Shown here in pieces: positions 26,871-35,496 of a DNA stretch of 64,000 nucleotides. Under the pieces are notes generated by a model that had not been told where the DNA came from, searched no databases, and worked only from the letters and a program-made list of their open reading frames with translations. Source of the stretch: Virgibacillus sp. SK37 (GTDB lineage Bacteria > Bacillota > Bacilli > Bacillales > Amphibacillaceae); assembly GCF_000725285.1 (NCBI RefSeq), contig NZ_CP007161.1:372001-436000 (forward strand). Direction: 5' to 3'. Every line of letters starts with the position of its first letter. Positions within the stretch are counted from its first letter, which is position 1. The position numbers were made by a program, and so were the translations under genes.

Positions 26871-27349
26871 TAAATCCTTCTCTTTACTGTATGGATAGAA
26901 GTCTATATATGTATGGGCGATTATCCTAAATGGTACAATTTGATAAATGACCTTTTACCACTATTGTTGAAGATATCCAGGGGAAGATGTTGGAACTTTG
27001 CCAGGTTGATCATGTAAGAACGAAACAAAGTGAAGAGGTTCTAATGCAAATGTAGGGGTCCAAACGTATATTGTTCATTCATTGTTGGAGGACACTCCGA
27101 CGTAACGAAAAAAACTATCGACAGTTGAGAGCGATAATTCCCGGGGAGTTGAGGTTAACTAGCAGCAGAACAAAAGTATCCGCTGCAGAAGAGATTAATC
27201 GGCAGGAGAGCGAAAGAAATATGTCTTAGATATTTAGGGACTAGTTATATTAGTTTTATCCAAAATAGAAGTTTGTAGTTTTACCAAGTTACTTCTTAGT
27301 TTATCCATTTTGCGAATCATAGAATAATACCAATATATATTAGAATCCT
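26871..27349. other. Gene-free interval with eroded repeat sequence
   Basis: No supported gene in about 480 bases. Near 27155-27245 are two related blocks (AACTAGCAGCAGAACAAAAG and ATTAATCGGCAGGAGAGCGA). They also resemble 35300-35360. The minus-strand motif GGATAAACTAAGAAGTAACT lies at 27283-27306. These look like remnants of dispersed repeats. Confidence 0.5.
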
Positions 27350-27390
27350 AAAAAACCATATCCGAATACAAGTAGTATTCGGATATGGCT
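27350..27390 (-). terminator. Terminator of the UspA-exporter operon
   Basis: Perfect stem CCATATCCGAATAC ... GTATTCGGATATGG followed by T6 on the minus strand. Confidence 0.9.
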
Positions 27391-27424
27391 CATTAATTTT
27401 TCGTAAGTATATGATATAAGTATC

Positions 27425-27844
27425 TTATTTTTTAACAACGAGCACAGGTTGCTCGGCACGTTGAAGCACACCATGAGCAACACTGCCAAGTAAGGCCCGA
27501 TCAATAATACCTCGTCCGTGACTTCCTAAAATAATAAGGTCAGCATCCTGTTCATTCGCGACATCGCAGATAGTCTTACTTGGATGCCCCGTTTTATGAA
27601 GGAAATGAACTTTATTTTGGGAATCAGCGAGCTGCTTCTCTATAGTATTTTTGATACGTTCAGTAATTTCCTTTTCAGCCTCATCGACCACATCGGGGAT
27701 GAAGTCATAGGCGTAATAATCCTTTGCTGTCACATACAATACAACTAGTTTTGCCTCTGGCCATGCCTTTAAATAGGTTTTCGCCATTTCAGTTGCATGC
27801 TCCGAATACGCTGATCCATCTGTAGCTAAGAGAATTGTATTCAT
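27425..27844 (-). CDS. Universal stress protein, UspA family
   Basis: Nucleotide-binding alpha/beta stress protein, 139 residues, one Usp domain. It has ILLATDGSAYSEHATEMAKTY at the N-terminus and the ATP-binding motif IILGSHGRGIIDRALLGSVA near 105, so it is probably an ATP-binding member. GGGGGAG lies before the ATG. It follows the YeiH-type exporter by 16 bases on the same strand, forming a two-gene operon. A shared LysR-type regulator is divergent. Precise role unknown; association with an anion exporter suggests stress-linked control of that transporter. Confidence 0.92.
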   Translation of the reverse strand: MNTILLATDGSAYSEHATEMAKTYLKAWPEAKLVVLYVTAKDYYAYDFIPDVVDEAEKEITERIKNTIEKQLADSQNKVHFLHKTGHPSKTICDVANEQDADLIILGSHGRGIIDRALLGSVAHGVLQRAEQPVLVVKK

Positions 27845-27860
27845 CTTGCTCCCCCTTAAT

Positions 27861-28898
27861 TTATATAATGAAAAAGGCTAAAAGAGAAACGAAAACTGAT
27901 GTAATCGTCATTGCTATAAGTGGCTTTAAGGCCCTTGTTCGTAAATCTTGCAGGCTGACATTAAGTCCGAGTCCAACCATTGCAGCTGTTAGTAACCAAG
28001 CAGTTAATGTGTAGACACCTTCCATAGCCCCTTCAGATACTGGTAAAGCTTGCCCTGCACCAAATACATAGCTTCCTAAAATACTCATTACAATGAATCC
28101 TATTAAAAAGTAAGGAAAAGCGACTTTATTCTGGTCCTCCTCATTTCCTCTACTTTTTCTCTTCATAAAATAAATGAAGATGAAACAAAGGGGTACTAGT
28201 AAAAATACACGACCAAGCTTTGCGAGCAAAGCAATGGCAAGCGCACTGTCACCTGCTGGCTCTGCAGCAATAGCAACATGGGCAAGCTCATGCAGACTGG
28301 TTCCTGACCAGATTCCATAATCGATAGCATCTAATGGCAAAATTGGTCTTAACACGGTATAAAGAATAGCAAAAACAGTACCCATTAAAGCTATAATGCC
28401 CACACCGATTGCCGTATCTTCATCTTTGGCTTTTACAATTGGCGCGACTGCAGCAATTGCTGCTGCTCCACATACTCCTGTACCAACACCCAGTAGCAAG
28501 GAAATATTTTTATCTGCTTTAAATACACGTGCCAACCAAACTGTAACCCCTATTGCGAATGCGATAATCAAAGCATCTCGGGCAAGCAGGCCCAGGCCAT
28601 CCTGAAATACTGTATCAATATTTAATTTAAGGCCATATAAGATAATCGCCAATCTCAGCAATTTCTTAGTTGAAAATGTAATTCCAGGACGAATCATTTC
28701 CGGGTACCCAAAAATCTGCCGATAAGCTACAGCAATAATAATGGCAGATGCTAGTTGCCCTACTTGATTAAAACCAGGAACTTTCGCTAATAGAAATCCT
28801 AAAAATGCAATAAAAAAAGTAAATGCTACCCCAGCAATCCACATAGGAAGTGAATTGGGATCTTTTTGTGTTTTAATTTGTTGTGCTTCCGTTGCCAT
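27861..28898 (-). CDS. YeiH family putative sulfate/anion exporter (UPF0324)
   Basis: Membrane protein of 345 residues with about ten hydrophobic helices. It shows the family blocks FGYPEMIRPGITFSTKKLLR, YGLKLNIDTVF, LLLGVGTGVCGAAAIAAVAP, IWSGTSLHELAHVAIA and MVGLGLNVSLQDLR. Start ATG 28898 has AGGAGG seven bases upstream; the 35 extra upstream codons are hydrophobic nonsense without a site. The family is annotated as putative sulfate exporter; the substrate is not firmly known. In E. coli the divergent LysR gene is yeiE next to yeiH, and the same arrangement occurs here, with a UspA gene added downstream. Confidence 0.9.
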   Translation of the reverse strand: MATEAQQIKTQKDPNSLPMWIAGVAFTFFIAFLGFLLAKVPGFNQVGQLASAIIIAVAYRQIFGYPEMIRPGITFSTKKLLRLAIILYGLKLNIDTVFQDGLGLLARDALIIAFAIGVTVWLARVFKADKNISLLLGVGTGVCGAAAIAAVAPIVKAKDEDTAIGVGIIALMGTVFAILYTVLRPILPLDAIDYGIWSGTSLHELAHVAIAAEPAGDSALAIALLAKLGRVFLLVPLCFIFIYFMKRKSRGNEEDQNKVAFPYFLIGFIVMSILGSYVFGAGQALPVSEGAMEGVYTLTAWLLTAAMVGLGLNVSLQDLRTRALKPLIAMTITSVFVSLLAFFII

Positions 28899-28937
28899 AA
28901 CAACACCTCCTGTTATTAGAATATAACTGTCACTACT

Positions 28938-28979
28938 ATAAGTAAAATAAATTATTATAATATATACGATAAGTAAAAT
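28938..28979. promoter_or_regulatory. Direct repeat in the exporter-LysR divergent promoter
   Basis: ATAAGTAAAAT occurs at 28938-28948 and 28969-28979, 31 bp apart (three helical turns), within the 126-base divergent intergenic region. Candidate LysR half-sites; inference only. Confidence 0.35.
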
Positions 28980-29024
28980 GTTATAGTTAAGTATATAACC
29001 CATTTATGTGGAGGGAGTAGACAT

Positions 29025-29918
29025 ATGGATCAACACCTAAAAATCTTTTTAACTGTAGCAGAAATGCAGAACTTTTCACGTGCGGCTGAGGAACATCATA
29101 TGACACAGCCAGCGGTTAGCCAATATATCCGAACATTTGAGGAAATGATTGGAACTAGATTGCTAGAGAGAAATAATAAATACGTTCGTTTAAATAAAGC
29201 AGGTGAAATTGTATATCATCATGGAAAAGAGATATTGGGATTGTATACAAAAATGCAAAATTTAGTTGACGACCTTACTAATAAAGCAAGTGGACGATTG
29301 TTTATTGGTGCTAGTTATACATTTGGTGAATACGTGCTTCCGCGTATTATCTCCAGTCTTCAGGATATCTATCCAGATATTCATCCAGAGGTTACGATTG
29401 GTAATACGACTAAAATTTCAGATCTGGTAGCTACGAATCAATTAGATGTTGGAATTATAGAAGGCCAATTTATTGATGAAAAGTTAATTGCTGAAGAACT
29501 GGCAGAGGATGCAATGGTTGTTGTTGCTTCAGTTAACCATCCGTTAACGGAGAAAAAGGGAAAAATCCCAAGAGAAGCTTTGCAGAAGGAAACGTGGGTG
29601 GTCAGGGAGGAAGGTTCTGGAACAAGAGAAGCAACAGAAAAAGTTTTTAGGCAATTTAATTTATCGCCGGAAAAGCTTATGAATTTCAGTAGTACACAAC
29701 TTATAAAGGAATCAGTTGAAGTTGGTTTAGGTATAAGTTTACTCTCCCAATGGACAATTCAAAAAGAGTTGAAAAATAACGATTTAAAAATATTGGAGGT
29801 TGCTGGTTTGCCACTACAACGGAAATTTTCCATCGTGACAAATTCGCGATTTCAAACAAAGGCACTCGAGGTGTTTTTGTCGATCTTGCGTAAAAATAAG
29901 TTACTGATGACTTTATAA
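29025..29918 (+). CDS. LysR family transcriptional regulator (YeiE/CysL-like)
   Basis: Regulator of 297 residues. Residues 1-60 are the LysR helix-turn-helix (FLTVAEMQNFSRAAEEHHMT, then QPAVSQYIRTFE, GTRLLERNNKYVRLNKAG). Residues about 90-295 form a two-lobed periplasmic-binding-protein-like effector domain (LFIGASYTFGEYVLPRII, VGIIEGQF, REEGSGTREATEKVF). The effector domain resembles CysL/YeiE-type regulators of sulfur compounds. It is divergent from the YeiH-type exporter and is presumably its activator. GGAGGG precedes the ATG. Confidence 0.92.
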   Translation: MDQHLKIFLTVAEMQNFSRAAEEHHMTQPAVSQYIRTFEEMIGTRLLERNNKYVRLNKAGEIVYHHGKEILGLYTKMQNLVDDLTNKASGRLFIGASYTFGEYVLPRIISSLQDIYPDIHPEVTIGNTTKISDLVATNQLDVGIIEGQFIDEKLIAEELAEDAMVVVASVNHPLTEKKGKIPREALQKETWVVREEGSGTREATEKVFRQFNLSPEKLMNFSSTQLIKESVEVGLGISLLSQWTIQKELKNNDLKILEVAGLPLQRKFSIVTNSRFQTKALEVFLSILRKNKLLMTL

Positions 29919-29936
29919 ATAAATAGCAAAATATTG

Positions 29937-29967
29937 TTGACTCTAACGTTACGTCATAGCTTATTGT
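29937..29967 (+). promoter_or_regulatory. MerR-type promoter with 19-bp spacer and dyad operator
   Basis: TTGACT (29937-29942) and TATTGT (29962-29967) are separated by 19 bp. The spacer carries the dyad TGAC-TC-TAACGTTA-C-GTCA. Over-long spacers with a central dyad are the hallmark of MerR-activated promoters, and this one lies directly before a MerR gene, implying autoregulation. Confidence 0.75.
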
Positions 29968-29992
29968 TTTGTTAAGAAGGGAGGAGATAAAA

Positions 29993-30730
29993 ATGAAGGT
30001 AAAGGAAGTGGCTGATTTAGTAGGTATCAGTGTGCGGACATTACACTATTATGATCAGATTGGTCTTTTAACCCCAGAATATTCAAATCCATCTGGATAT
30101 CGTATGTACTCGGATCAGGATCTGGAAAAACTACAGCAAATTATGTTTTTTAGACAGCTTGGTTTTCCGCTAAAGAAAATAAAAGAAATAATGAATGATC
30201 CGGGTTTTGACCAAAGAGAGGCTTTGGAAATGCAGCGGAAATTGCTTCTGGAAAAACGAAACAGATTGGATCAAGTTATTAAGACAATTAACAAATCAAT
30301 CAGGCATATGAAGGGAGAAGTTAATATGAGTAAGAAGGAAAGGTTTGAAGGGTTTGATTTCAGCAATAATCCTTACGAAGACGAAGCGCGTAGACGTTGG
30401 GGCGATAATGCGGTAGATCAAACGAATAATAAATTAAACCATATGAATGCAAATGATAAGAAAGAGCTTCAACAACAATTTAACGATATATACAGAAAAT
30501 TAGCTGAAATACGGCACATGGATCCGGCATCCGAAATAGCTCAAGAGGGAATAAAAAAGTGGTATGATTATTTGAATAAAATAGGAGATTACCCACCAAC
30601 TGTTTTTAAGGGGCTAGGCCAAATGTATGTCGAGGATGAGAGGTTCACTAAGAATATTGACCAATTTGGCGAGGGGCTAGCAGAATTCATGTGTGCAGCC
30701 ATGGGAATCTTTGCTGATCGATATAAATAA
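29993..30730 (+). CDS. MerR family regulator with TipAS antibiotic-recognition domain
   Basis: Multidrug-sensing regulator of 245 residues. Residues 1-75 are the MerR winged helix (VKEVADLVGISVRTLHYYDQ, then IGLLTPEYSNPSGYRMYSDQDL). A long dimerising helix runs 75-105, and residues about 125-245 are a TipAS domain (RRRWGDNAVDQTN, WYDYLNKIG, GLAEFMCAAMGIFADRY). Related proteins are TipAL and B. subtilis Mta, which bind drugs and activate efflux genes or themselves. Start ATG 29993 has GGGAGGAG upstream. No efflux gene is adjacent, so besides itself its targets must be elsewhere. Confidence 0.92.
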   Translation: MKVKEVADLVGISVRTLHYYDQIGLLTPEYSNPSGYRMYSDQDLEKLQQIMFFRQLGFPLKKIKEIMNDPGFDQREALEMQRKLLLEKRNRLDQVIKTINKSIRHMKGEVNMSKKERFEGFDFSNNPYEDEARRRWGDNAVDQTNNKLNHMNANDKKELQQQFNDIYRKLAEIRHMDPASEIAQEGIKKWYDYLNKIGDYPPTVFKGLGQMYVEDERFTKNIDQFGEGLAEFMCAAMGIFADRYK

Positions 30731-30776
30731 ACAGATGGGATGGGAGGGGGGGAATCTCTCTCATCCCATCTTTTAT
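30731..30776 (+). terminator. Intrinsic terminator of the MerR gene
   Basis: AGATGGGATG-GGAG ... CTCTCATCCCATCT followed by TTTTA; probably also acts for thiE from the other side. Confidence 0.8.
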
Positions 30777-30806
30777 AGAATAATAGTGCACAAATGGTCT
30801 TGCCGT

Positions 30807-31427
30807 CTATATACTTTTTACAGCTTTTTTAATATCCTTTGCAGATGTAATGACGGAAATAACAGCAACGCCGTCTGCGCCAGCCTTAATAACTTTATCG
30901 GCATTTTCTGTATTTATCCCTCCAATACCAACCATAGGGAGTTCAGGGAAGTCATTTCGTAATGCTGCTATCCACTCGGTTCCCACGGCTTGTTTTGCAT
31001 CATCTTTTGTTGTAGTAGCAAAAATGGGGCCTGCTCCGATATAGTCTACAAGGTGAAGCGGACTTGCCTTTACCTCGGAAGGATTGGATACGGATAAACC
31101 AAGAAGGAGATCCGGATAACGCAACCGGATTTCTTCTACATTTAAATCATCCTGACCAACATGGATTCCATCTGCATGAAGTAATTCCGCCAAATCTACA
31201 TCATCATTAACAAAGAAAGGTATTTGATTTTCCTTACATATTTTCCTGAGTTCACTGCCAAGTTCAACCTTAGCGTCCCCGGATAAGGAACCAGCACCTT
31301 TTTCTCGAAATTGAAATGCTGTAATTCCTCCCGCAATAGCTTCTTTCAAAATTTCAGCAGGGGGCCGGAAGCAATTTTGGCTCCCCATTATAAAATATTT
31401 ACGCAGGATTCTATGGATATAAGTCAT
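30807..31427 (-). CDS. thiE: Thiamine phosphate synthase
   Basis: Couples HMP-pyrophosphate and thiazole phosphate to thiamine monophosphate. The 206 residues form a TIM barrel with ITAFQFREKGAGSLS, FVNDDVDLAELLHADGIHVG (Mg2+/pyrophosphate site), GAGPIFATTTKDDA and the phosphate loop VGIGGINTENA. ATG overlaps the thiM stop by four bases (ATGA) and AAGGA precedes it, so translation is coupled. Last gene of the thiW-thiD-thiM-thiE cluster controlled by the TPP riboswitch at 33.9 kb. Confidence 0.95.
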   Translation of the reverse strand: MTYIHRILRKYFIMGSQNCFRPPAEILKEAIAGGITAFQFREKGAGSLSGDAKVELGSELRKICKENQIPFFVNDDVDLAELLHADGIHVGQDDLNVEEIRLRYPDLLLGLSVSNPSEVKASPLHLVDYIGAGPIFATTTKDDAKQAVGTEWIAALRNDFPELPMVGIGGINTENADKVIKAGADGVAVISVITSAKDIKKAVKSI

Positions 31428-32200
31428 GACTGACCATTCCTTAATTCTTCTGGATCATAGCCGAGCGCATCAATAAAATGAGGTAAGAAAGTGCCTGGAC
31501 CATTTACCTCTTTTTTGGAGTAAGCATATTCAGCAGCAAGGCCATAGAAGGAGACTGCAGTTAGTGCTTGCGCTTCTGATGATCCCTCCGTTGCAAGACA
31601 TGCGGTTACTATAGAACCAAGAAGGCAACCAGCTCCAGTAACCTTGGATAATATGGCATGCCCTGTTTTGTTGTATAGCAATTCGCCCCCATTACACACA
31701 ATATCTGTTTCCCCTGTAATAATAGCCGTCGTATTATATGTGCTCGCAACCTTTAATGCGACCTTTTCAGCATCACCACTACCTACGGCTTCGACTCCCT
31801 TTCTTTCCCAAGGAATGTTTACGAGGTAGGCAAGTTCTCCAGCATTTCCTTTTATTGCTGTTACATGAACTTCTTTTAAAATTTGCTTCACAATGGAGGA
31901 TCTAAAAGAACTGGCGCCAACACCCACAGGGTCAAGCACGACAGGTGCGCCTTTTTTGTTTGCAGCTTTACCTGCTTCAATCATTGCAGAGACCTCTTCT
32001 TGTTTTATTGTGCCTATATTGAGAAGCACTCCATCTGCTGCAGAAGCAATTGTACCCGCATCTTCTGGGGCTTTAGCCATAATTGGTGAACCACCAAATG
32101 AGAGCAAACCATTTGCTGTAAAGTTGATCACCACGTTATTTGTTAAATGATGAATAAGCGGGTTCTTTTCCCGTACCTCTTGAATAATAGAAAATTTCAT
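31424..32200 (-). CDS. thiM: Hydroxyethylthiazole kinase
   Basis: Phosphorylates salvaged 5-(hydroxyethyl)-4-methylthiazole for ThiE. The 258-residue ribokinase-like protein shows NPLIHHLTNNVVINFTANG at the N-terminus, VLDPVGVGASSFR and AIKGNAGELAYL in the middle, and the catalytic GAGCLLGSIVTACLA near 205. Start ATG 32200 has AAGGGGTG upstream; an upstream ATG at 32251 has none. Overlaps thiE. With ThiD and ThiW this is a salvage set: no thiazole-synthesis genes (thiG, thiS) are here. Confidence 0.95.
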   Translation of the reverse strand: MKFSIIQEVREKNPLIHHLTNNVVINFTANGLLSFGGSPIMAKAPEDAGTIASAADGVLLNIGTIKQEEVSAMIEAGKAANKKGAPVVLDPVGVGASSFRSSIVKQILKEVHVTAIKGNAGELAYLVNIPWERKGVEAVGSGDAEKVALKVASTYNTTAIITGETDIVCNGGELLYNKTGHAILSKVTGAGCLLGSIVTACLATEGSSEAQALTAVSFYGLAAEYAYSKKEVNGPGTFLPHFIDALGYDPEELRNGQS

Positions 32201-32289
32201 TCTTTCACCCCTTCTTAAACGAAGTATAAAATTTTGCTCTAAAAGTTTCACTGGTTATGAAACATGTTCGTTCTTCAACCCCAAGTCTG

Positions 32290-33102
32290 CTAAACATGCT
32301 TCACACCCTTTTCCTCTCTTATTGCCCAATGTTTTGTAGGTCCACTACCAGAACCTAATGATAAGGAATGTTTAATCGCTGCAGTAACAAACTCTTTAGA
32401 CTTTCTTACTGCTTCTATTAAGGTATCTCCTCTGCTTAGATATGCCGTAATTGCTGCAGAGTACGTACAACCTGTACCATGTGTGTTTTTTGTATTAATA
32501 CGTTCTACCGTAAACGTGTGCAATTCCTTACCGTCAAAAAGAAAATCAATGGCTTCTCCCTGTATGTGACCACCTTTTACCAAGGCTGCTCCGGCACCAA
32601 GTTCTTTAACAATATATTCTGCAGCTTGCTTCATGTCCTCAGTAGAAGTTATTTTTTCACCGGTAATAAACTCTGCCTCAGGTATATTAGGGGTAACCAC
32701 TGCTGTTAATGGTAATAAATGTTTCTTTAGGAAAGAACGAGCCTCTTTATTTATAAGAGCGTCCCCACTAGTCGCCACCATGACCGGATCCATGATATAA
32801 GGTACGTCCAAATCCGAGACCTTTCTTGCTATAACCTGCATCATGTCTGTATTTGCAATCATTCCTGTTTTAAAAGCATGGACTGGCATATCTGATAACA
32901 CAGAATCCAGTTGCTGTTCAATCATGTTGAGTGGTAAATGATGAATGTCCTGTACGCCTGTCGTATTCTGAGCTACGATAGAGGTAAGTACCGACATGCC
33001 ATAGGTTTGCAGTTCCTGAAATGTTTTCAAGTCTGCCTGGATGCCAGCTCCTCCTGAAGGGTCTGTGCCTGCGATTGTAAGTGCACATGCTACTTTACTC
33101 AT
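32290..33102 (-). CDS. thiD: Hydroxymethylpyrimidine/phosphomethylpyrimidine kinase
   Basis: Phosphorylates HMP twice to HMP-PP. The 270 residues show the ribokinase-type opening VACALTIAGTDPSGGAGIQA, then DLKTFQELQTYGMSVLTSIV, with VMVATSGDALI and NTHGTGCTYSAAITAYL (catalytic Asp region, here GTGC) near 210. GGTGATAG lies before the ATG. It is 90 bases from thiM and 220 bases from thiW; the longer gap to thiW shows no terminator or gene, so a single TPP-controlled transcript is likely. Confidence 0.94.
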   Translation of the reverse strand: MSKVACALTIAGTDPSGGAGIQADLKTFQELQTYGMSVLTSIVAQNTTGVQDIHHLPLNMIEQQLDSVLSDMPVHAFKTGMIANTDMMQVIARKVSDLDVPYIMDPVMVATSGDALINKEARSFLKKHLLPLTAVVTPNIPEAEFITGEKITSTEDMKQAAEYIVKELGAGAALVKGGHIQGEAIDFLFDGKELHTFTVERINTKNTHGTGCTYSAAITAYLSRGDTLIEAVRKSKEFVTAAIKHSLSLGSGSGPTKHWAIREEKGVKHV

Positions 33103-33322
33103 AAACTATCACCATCTTTTCATAATTTTTAAGATCAAAAAACGCTGTCTGGTTTTAATAATCCTTCTTACAAATAATTATGCATAATAGGAAACCAAAT
33201 AATTTAATAAGGGCATGTTGTACGTGTAATTGTAATTATTAAAAATGTTAGTCTTCAAGCTAATCCTCATACATTTTAAAAGGCAATTTAGTAAAAGGAG
33301 GACCGCAGCTAACTATGTATGG

Positions 33323-33808
33323 TTATACCTGAAGCACATGCCTTTGCTTCACCCGGATGACGATAAACCATCCTATAAAGGCACCTGTGACACTACTTAC
33401 AAGAAATGGAGGCATAAAAAAGAACGCTCCAAACGAAGTTCCTAACAATATTTTGGAGAAAGGAACGGCAAACAAAGATCCAATAATCCCAGTACCAATT
33501 GCTTCTCCAACTGCGGCCCATGCCTTTTTGCCGAATTTGCGATAAAGATATCCAGCCAAAAAAGCGCCAATCATTCCCCCGGGAAAAGCTAGCAATGTAC
33601 CGATCCCGAGCATGTTTCGTAGAAGTCCAATCATAAATGCAATCCCAACGGCTGGACCAGGGCCAAGTAATACGGCTGCCATTACATTAACAGCGTGCTG
33701 TACGGGATAAGCCTTTGCCACACCGGCAGGAAACCAGAGTAGTTGGGAACCTATTGTACCAATAGCTACAAATACGGCCATTGTTGTTAACATACGGGTT
33801 TTATTCAT
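33323..33808 (-). CDS. thiW: ThiW, substrate-binding (S) component of an ECF transporter
   Basis: Integral membrane protein of 161 residues with five or six helices; in the ThiW family it is predicted to bind the thiazole precursor for energy-coupling-factor uptake. It shows VAIGTIGSQLLWFPAGVAKA, YPVQHAVNVMAAVLLGPGPA and GLLRNMLGIGTLLAFPGGMIGA, all typical. GGGAGG lies eight bases before ATG. First gene behind the TPP riboswitch. The shared EcfA/EcfT motor genes are not in this window. Thiazole as substrate is from family context with ThiM. Confidence 0.93.
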   Translation of the reverse strand: MNKTRMLTTMAVFVAIGTIGSQLLWFPAGVAKAYPVQHAVNVMAAVLLGPGPAVGIAFMIGLLRNMLGIGTLLAFPGGMIGAFLAGYLYRKFGKKAWAAVGEAIGTGIIGSLFAVPFSKILLGTSFGAFFFMPPFLVSSVTGAFIGWFIVIRVKQRHVLQV

Positions 33809-33844
33809 ACATAAAACCTCCCTTCATCAGTCGTAAAAGAATAC

Positions 33845-33880
33845 AAAAAAGCCAGACCCATAAGATGGACCTGGCTTCGG
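33845..33880 (-). terminator. Terminator of the thi-operon TPP riboswitch
   Basis: AAGCCAGGTCC ... GGGTCTGGCTT followed by T5 on the minus strand, between aptamer and thiW. It is the expression platform for premature termination when TPP is bound. Confidence 0.85.
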
Positions 33881-33903
33881 TAGATTGGATGATAGATAAT
33901 TTA

Positions 33904-33993
33904 TCCACTACTTCCCTCCGCTGGTATTAACCAGATCAGGTCCATAAGGGTCGGATCTTTCCTCTCAGCCCAAGTGGGCACCCCTAGTAGTAC
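33904..33993 (-). ncRNA. TPP riboswitch (THI element) of thiW-thiD-thiM-thiE
   Basis: Minus-strand order: ACTACT, GGGGTGCCC, GGGCTGAGAGG, ACCCTTATGGACCTGATC, TGGTTAATACCAGCGGAGGG, AAGTAGT. These are the P1 to P5 blocks of the TPP aptamer, with ACTACT/AGTAGT closing P1. It sits before thiamine-salvage genes, its expected target. Confidence 0.96.
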
Positions 33994-34066
33994 AACTAAT
34001 ATTAAATTGTTTGACAATTCATAGTATAACAGGAAGATTGTATTTTGTCATCAAATCCAAGGAATT

Positions 34067-35200
34067 CTATGGTTTGAAAATAACTTTAATACTATTATCT
34101 TCTTTTCTATCAAAAATATCATAGGCCTTTTCAGCATCGTCCAGCTTCATTTTGTGCGTAATAATGTCAGTTGGATCGAATTCATTATTCTCAATCATAT
34201 CATATAGTTTTGGCATGAGATGAATGACAGGTGCTTGCCCCATTTTTAAGGAAACATTGCGTGTAAAGAAATCACCTAAAGGAAAATTATTTCCGTCAGA
34301 AGCATATACACCAGTCAATTGTACTGTCCCAAATTTACGTACCGCCTGGGAAGCAGTGATAATTGGGCTAATTGTTCCAAATTGGTTATCCATTTCCGAA
34401 CCAAATTCCGTTTCTGGCGGTACTGTTCCGTCCATGCCGACACAATCGATAACGACCTCAGCTCCACCCTTGGTTTCTTCATGGAGAAGTTTACCGATCT
34501 CTTTATGTTCCTTGAAATTGTATGTTTCTACATTATTTGTTTTTTCTGCATGCTTGAGTCGGTAATCTACTTGATCGACAGCAATTACTCTTTTTGCCCC
34601 TTTTAGCCAAGCAAATTTCTGTGCCATTAAACCAATTGGTCCTGCACCGAGAATGACTGCTGTATCTCCTTTTTTCAATCCACTGTGCTCAACACTCCAA
34701 TAAGCTGTTGGTAGGACGTCCGATAAAAACATTACTTGCTCATCATTCAGTTCACTGGATTCAGGTACTTTAAATGAAGTAAAATCTGCATAAGGAACTC
34801 TTAGGTACTCTGCCTGTCCACCTGGGAAATTACCCATCGGTTCGGCAAAACCGAAAAGACCGCCAACTTCACCATGAGGGTTAGAGTTATCGCATTGGCT
34901 TTCCATTTGGTTGTTACAGAAGAAACACTCACCGCAACCTATGTTAAAAGGGATAACTACTCTGTCGCCTTTTTTTAGGCTATTAACTTTGGAGCCTACT
35001 TCCTCTACAATACCCATTGGCTCATGTCCAACAACATAATCTTTTTCTGGGACAATCCCACCATGATATAGGTGAAGATCTGAACCACAAATACCACTTG
35101 CAGTAATTCGTACAATCATATCAGTTGGTTCTTGAACATCTGGAGCCTTTACATCCTTCGCCATCATTGATTTCTTACCTTGAAAAGTAACTGCTTTCAT
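34067..35200 (-). CDS. Zinc-dependent alcohol dehydrogenase (MDR family)
   Basis: Medium-chain NAD(P)-dependent dehydrogenase, 377 residues. Catalytic zinc ligands: Cys in GICGSDLHLYHG, His-Glu in VVGHEPMGIVEEVG. The structural zinc loop CGECFFCNNQMESQC has all four Cys. The cofactor motif VILGAGPIGLMAQKFA lies near 190. The long insert and family look place it with threonine/glutathione-independent formaldehyde dehydrogenase-like enzymes of unknown substrate. Start ATG 35200 has AAAGGATG upstream. It stands alone next to the thi leader on the same strand. Substrate unknown. Confidence 0.9.
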   Translation of the reverse strand: MKAVTFQGKKSMMAKDVKAPDVQEPTDMIVRITASGICGSDLHLYHGGIVPEKDYVVGHEPMGIVEEVGSKVNSLKKGDRVVIPFNIGCGECFFCNNQMESQCDNSNPHGEVGGLFGFAEPMGNFPGGQAEYLRVPYADFTSFKVPESSELNDEQVMFLSDVLPTAYWSVEHSGLKKGDTAVILGAGPIGLMAQKFAWLKGAKRVIAVDQVDYRLKHAEKTNNVETYNFKEHKEIGKLLHEETKGGAEVVIDCVGMDGTVPPETEFGSEMDNQFGTISPIITASQAVRKFGTVQLTGVYASDGNNFPLGDFFTRNVSLKMGQAPVIHLMPKLYDMIENNEFDPTDIITHKMKLDDAEKAYDIFDRKEDNSIKVIFKP

Positions 35201-35263
35201 GCTGTCACATCCTTTTATAATGATATACAGACTATAACCGCATTTTTGATAACTAAAACACAT

Positions 35264-35458
35264 GATATAAAAAATACGTAAGGTTTTCTGAATGGAAAAA
35301 GGAATTAATCAGCAGTAGAGTGAGAGTATCCAACACAGATATTCAGGAACTAGCTATAATTTGTTTGCCATACATATTTTCGGAACGTCTATTTACTATC
35401 ACGCCAAAAGTTATTCCTTGTGGGTAACCGTAAACATATATAGTAGAGCCATTAGAAC
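35264..35458. other. Gene-free interval upstream of the dehydrogenase
   Basis: No gene. The block ATTAATCAGCAGTAGAGTGA (about 35304-35323), continuing to GATATTCAGGAACTAGCTATA, matches the sequence near 27190-27250 and is probably a shared repeat remnant. Confidence 0.4.
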
Positions 35459-35494
35459 ACAAAAAAGAAGCCATTAATATGGCTTCTTTTAAAA
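35459..35494 (-). terminator. Terminator of tRNA-Ala
   Basis: AAGAAGCCAT ... ATGGCTTCTT followed by T6 on the minus strand. Confidence 0.9.
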
Positions 35495-35496
35495 GA

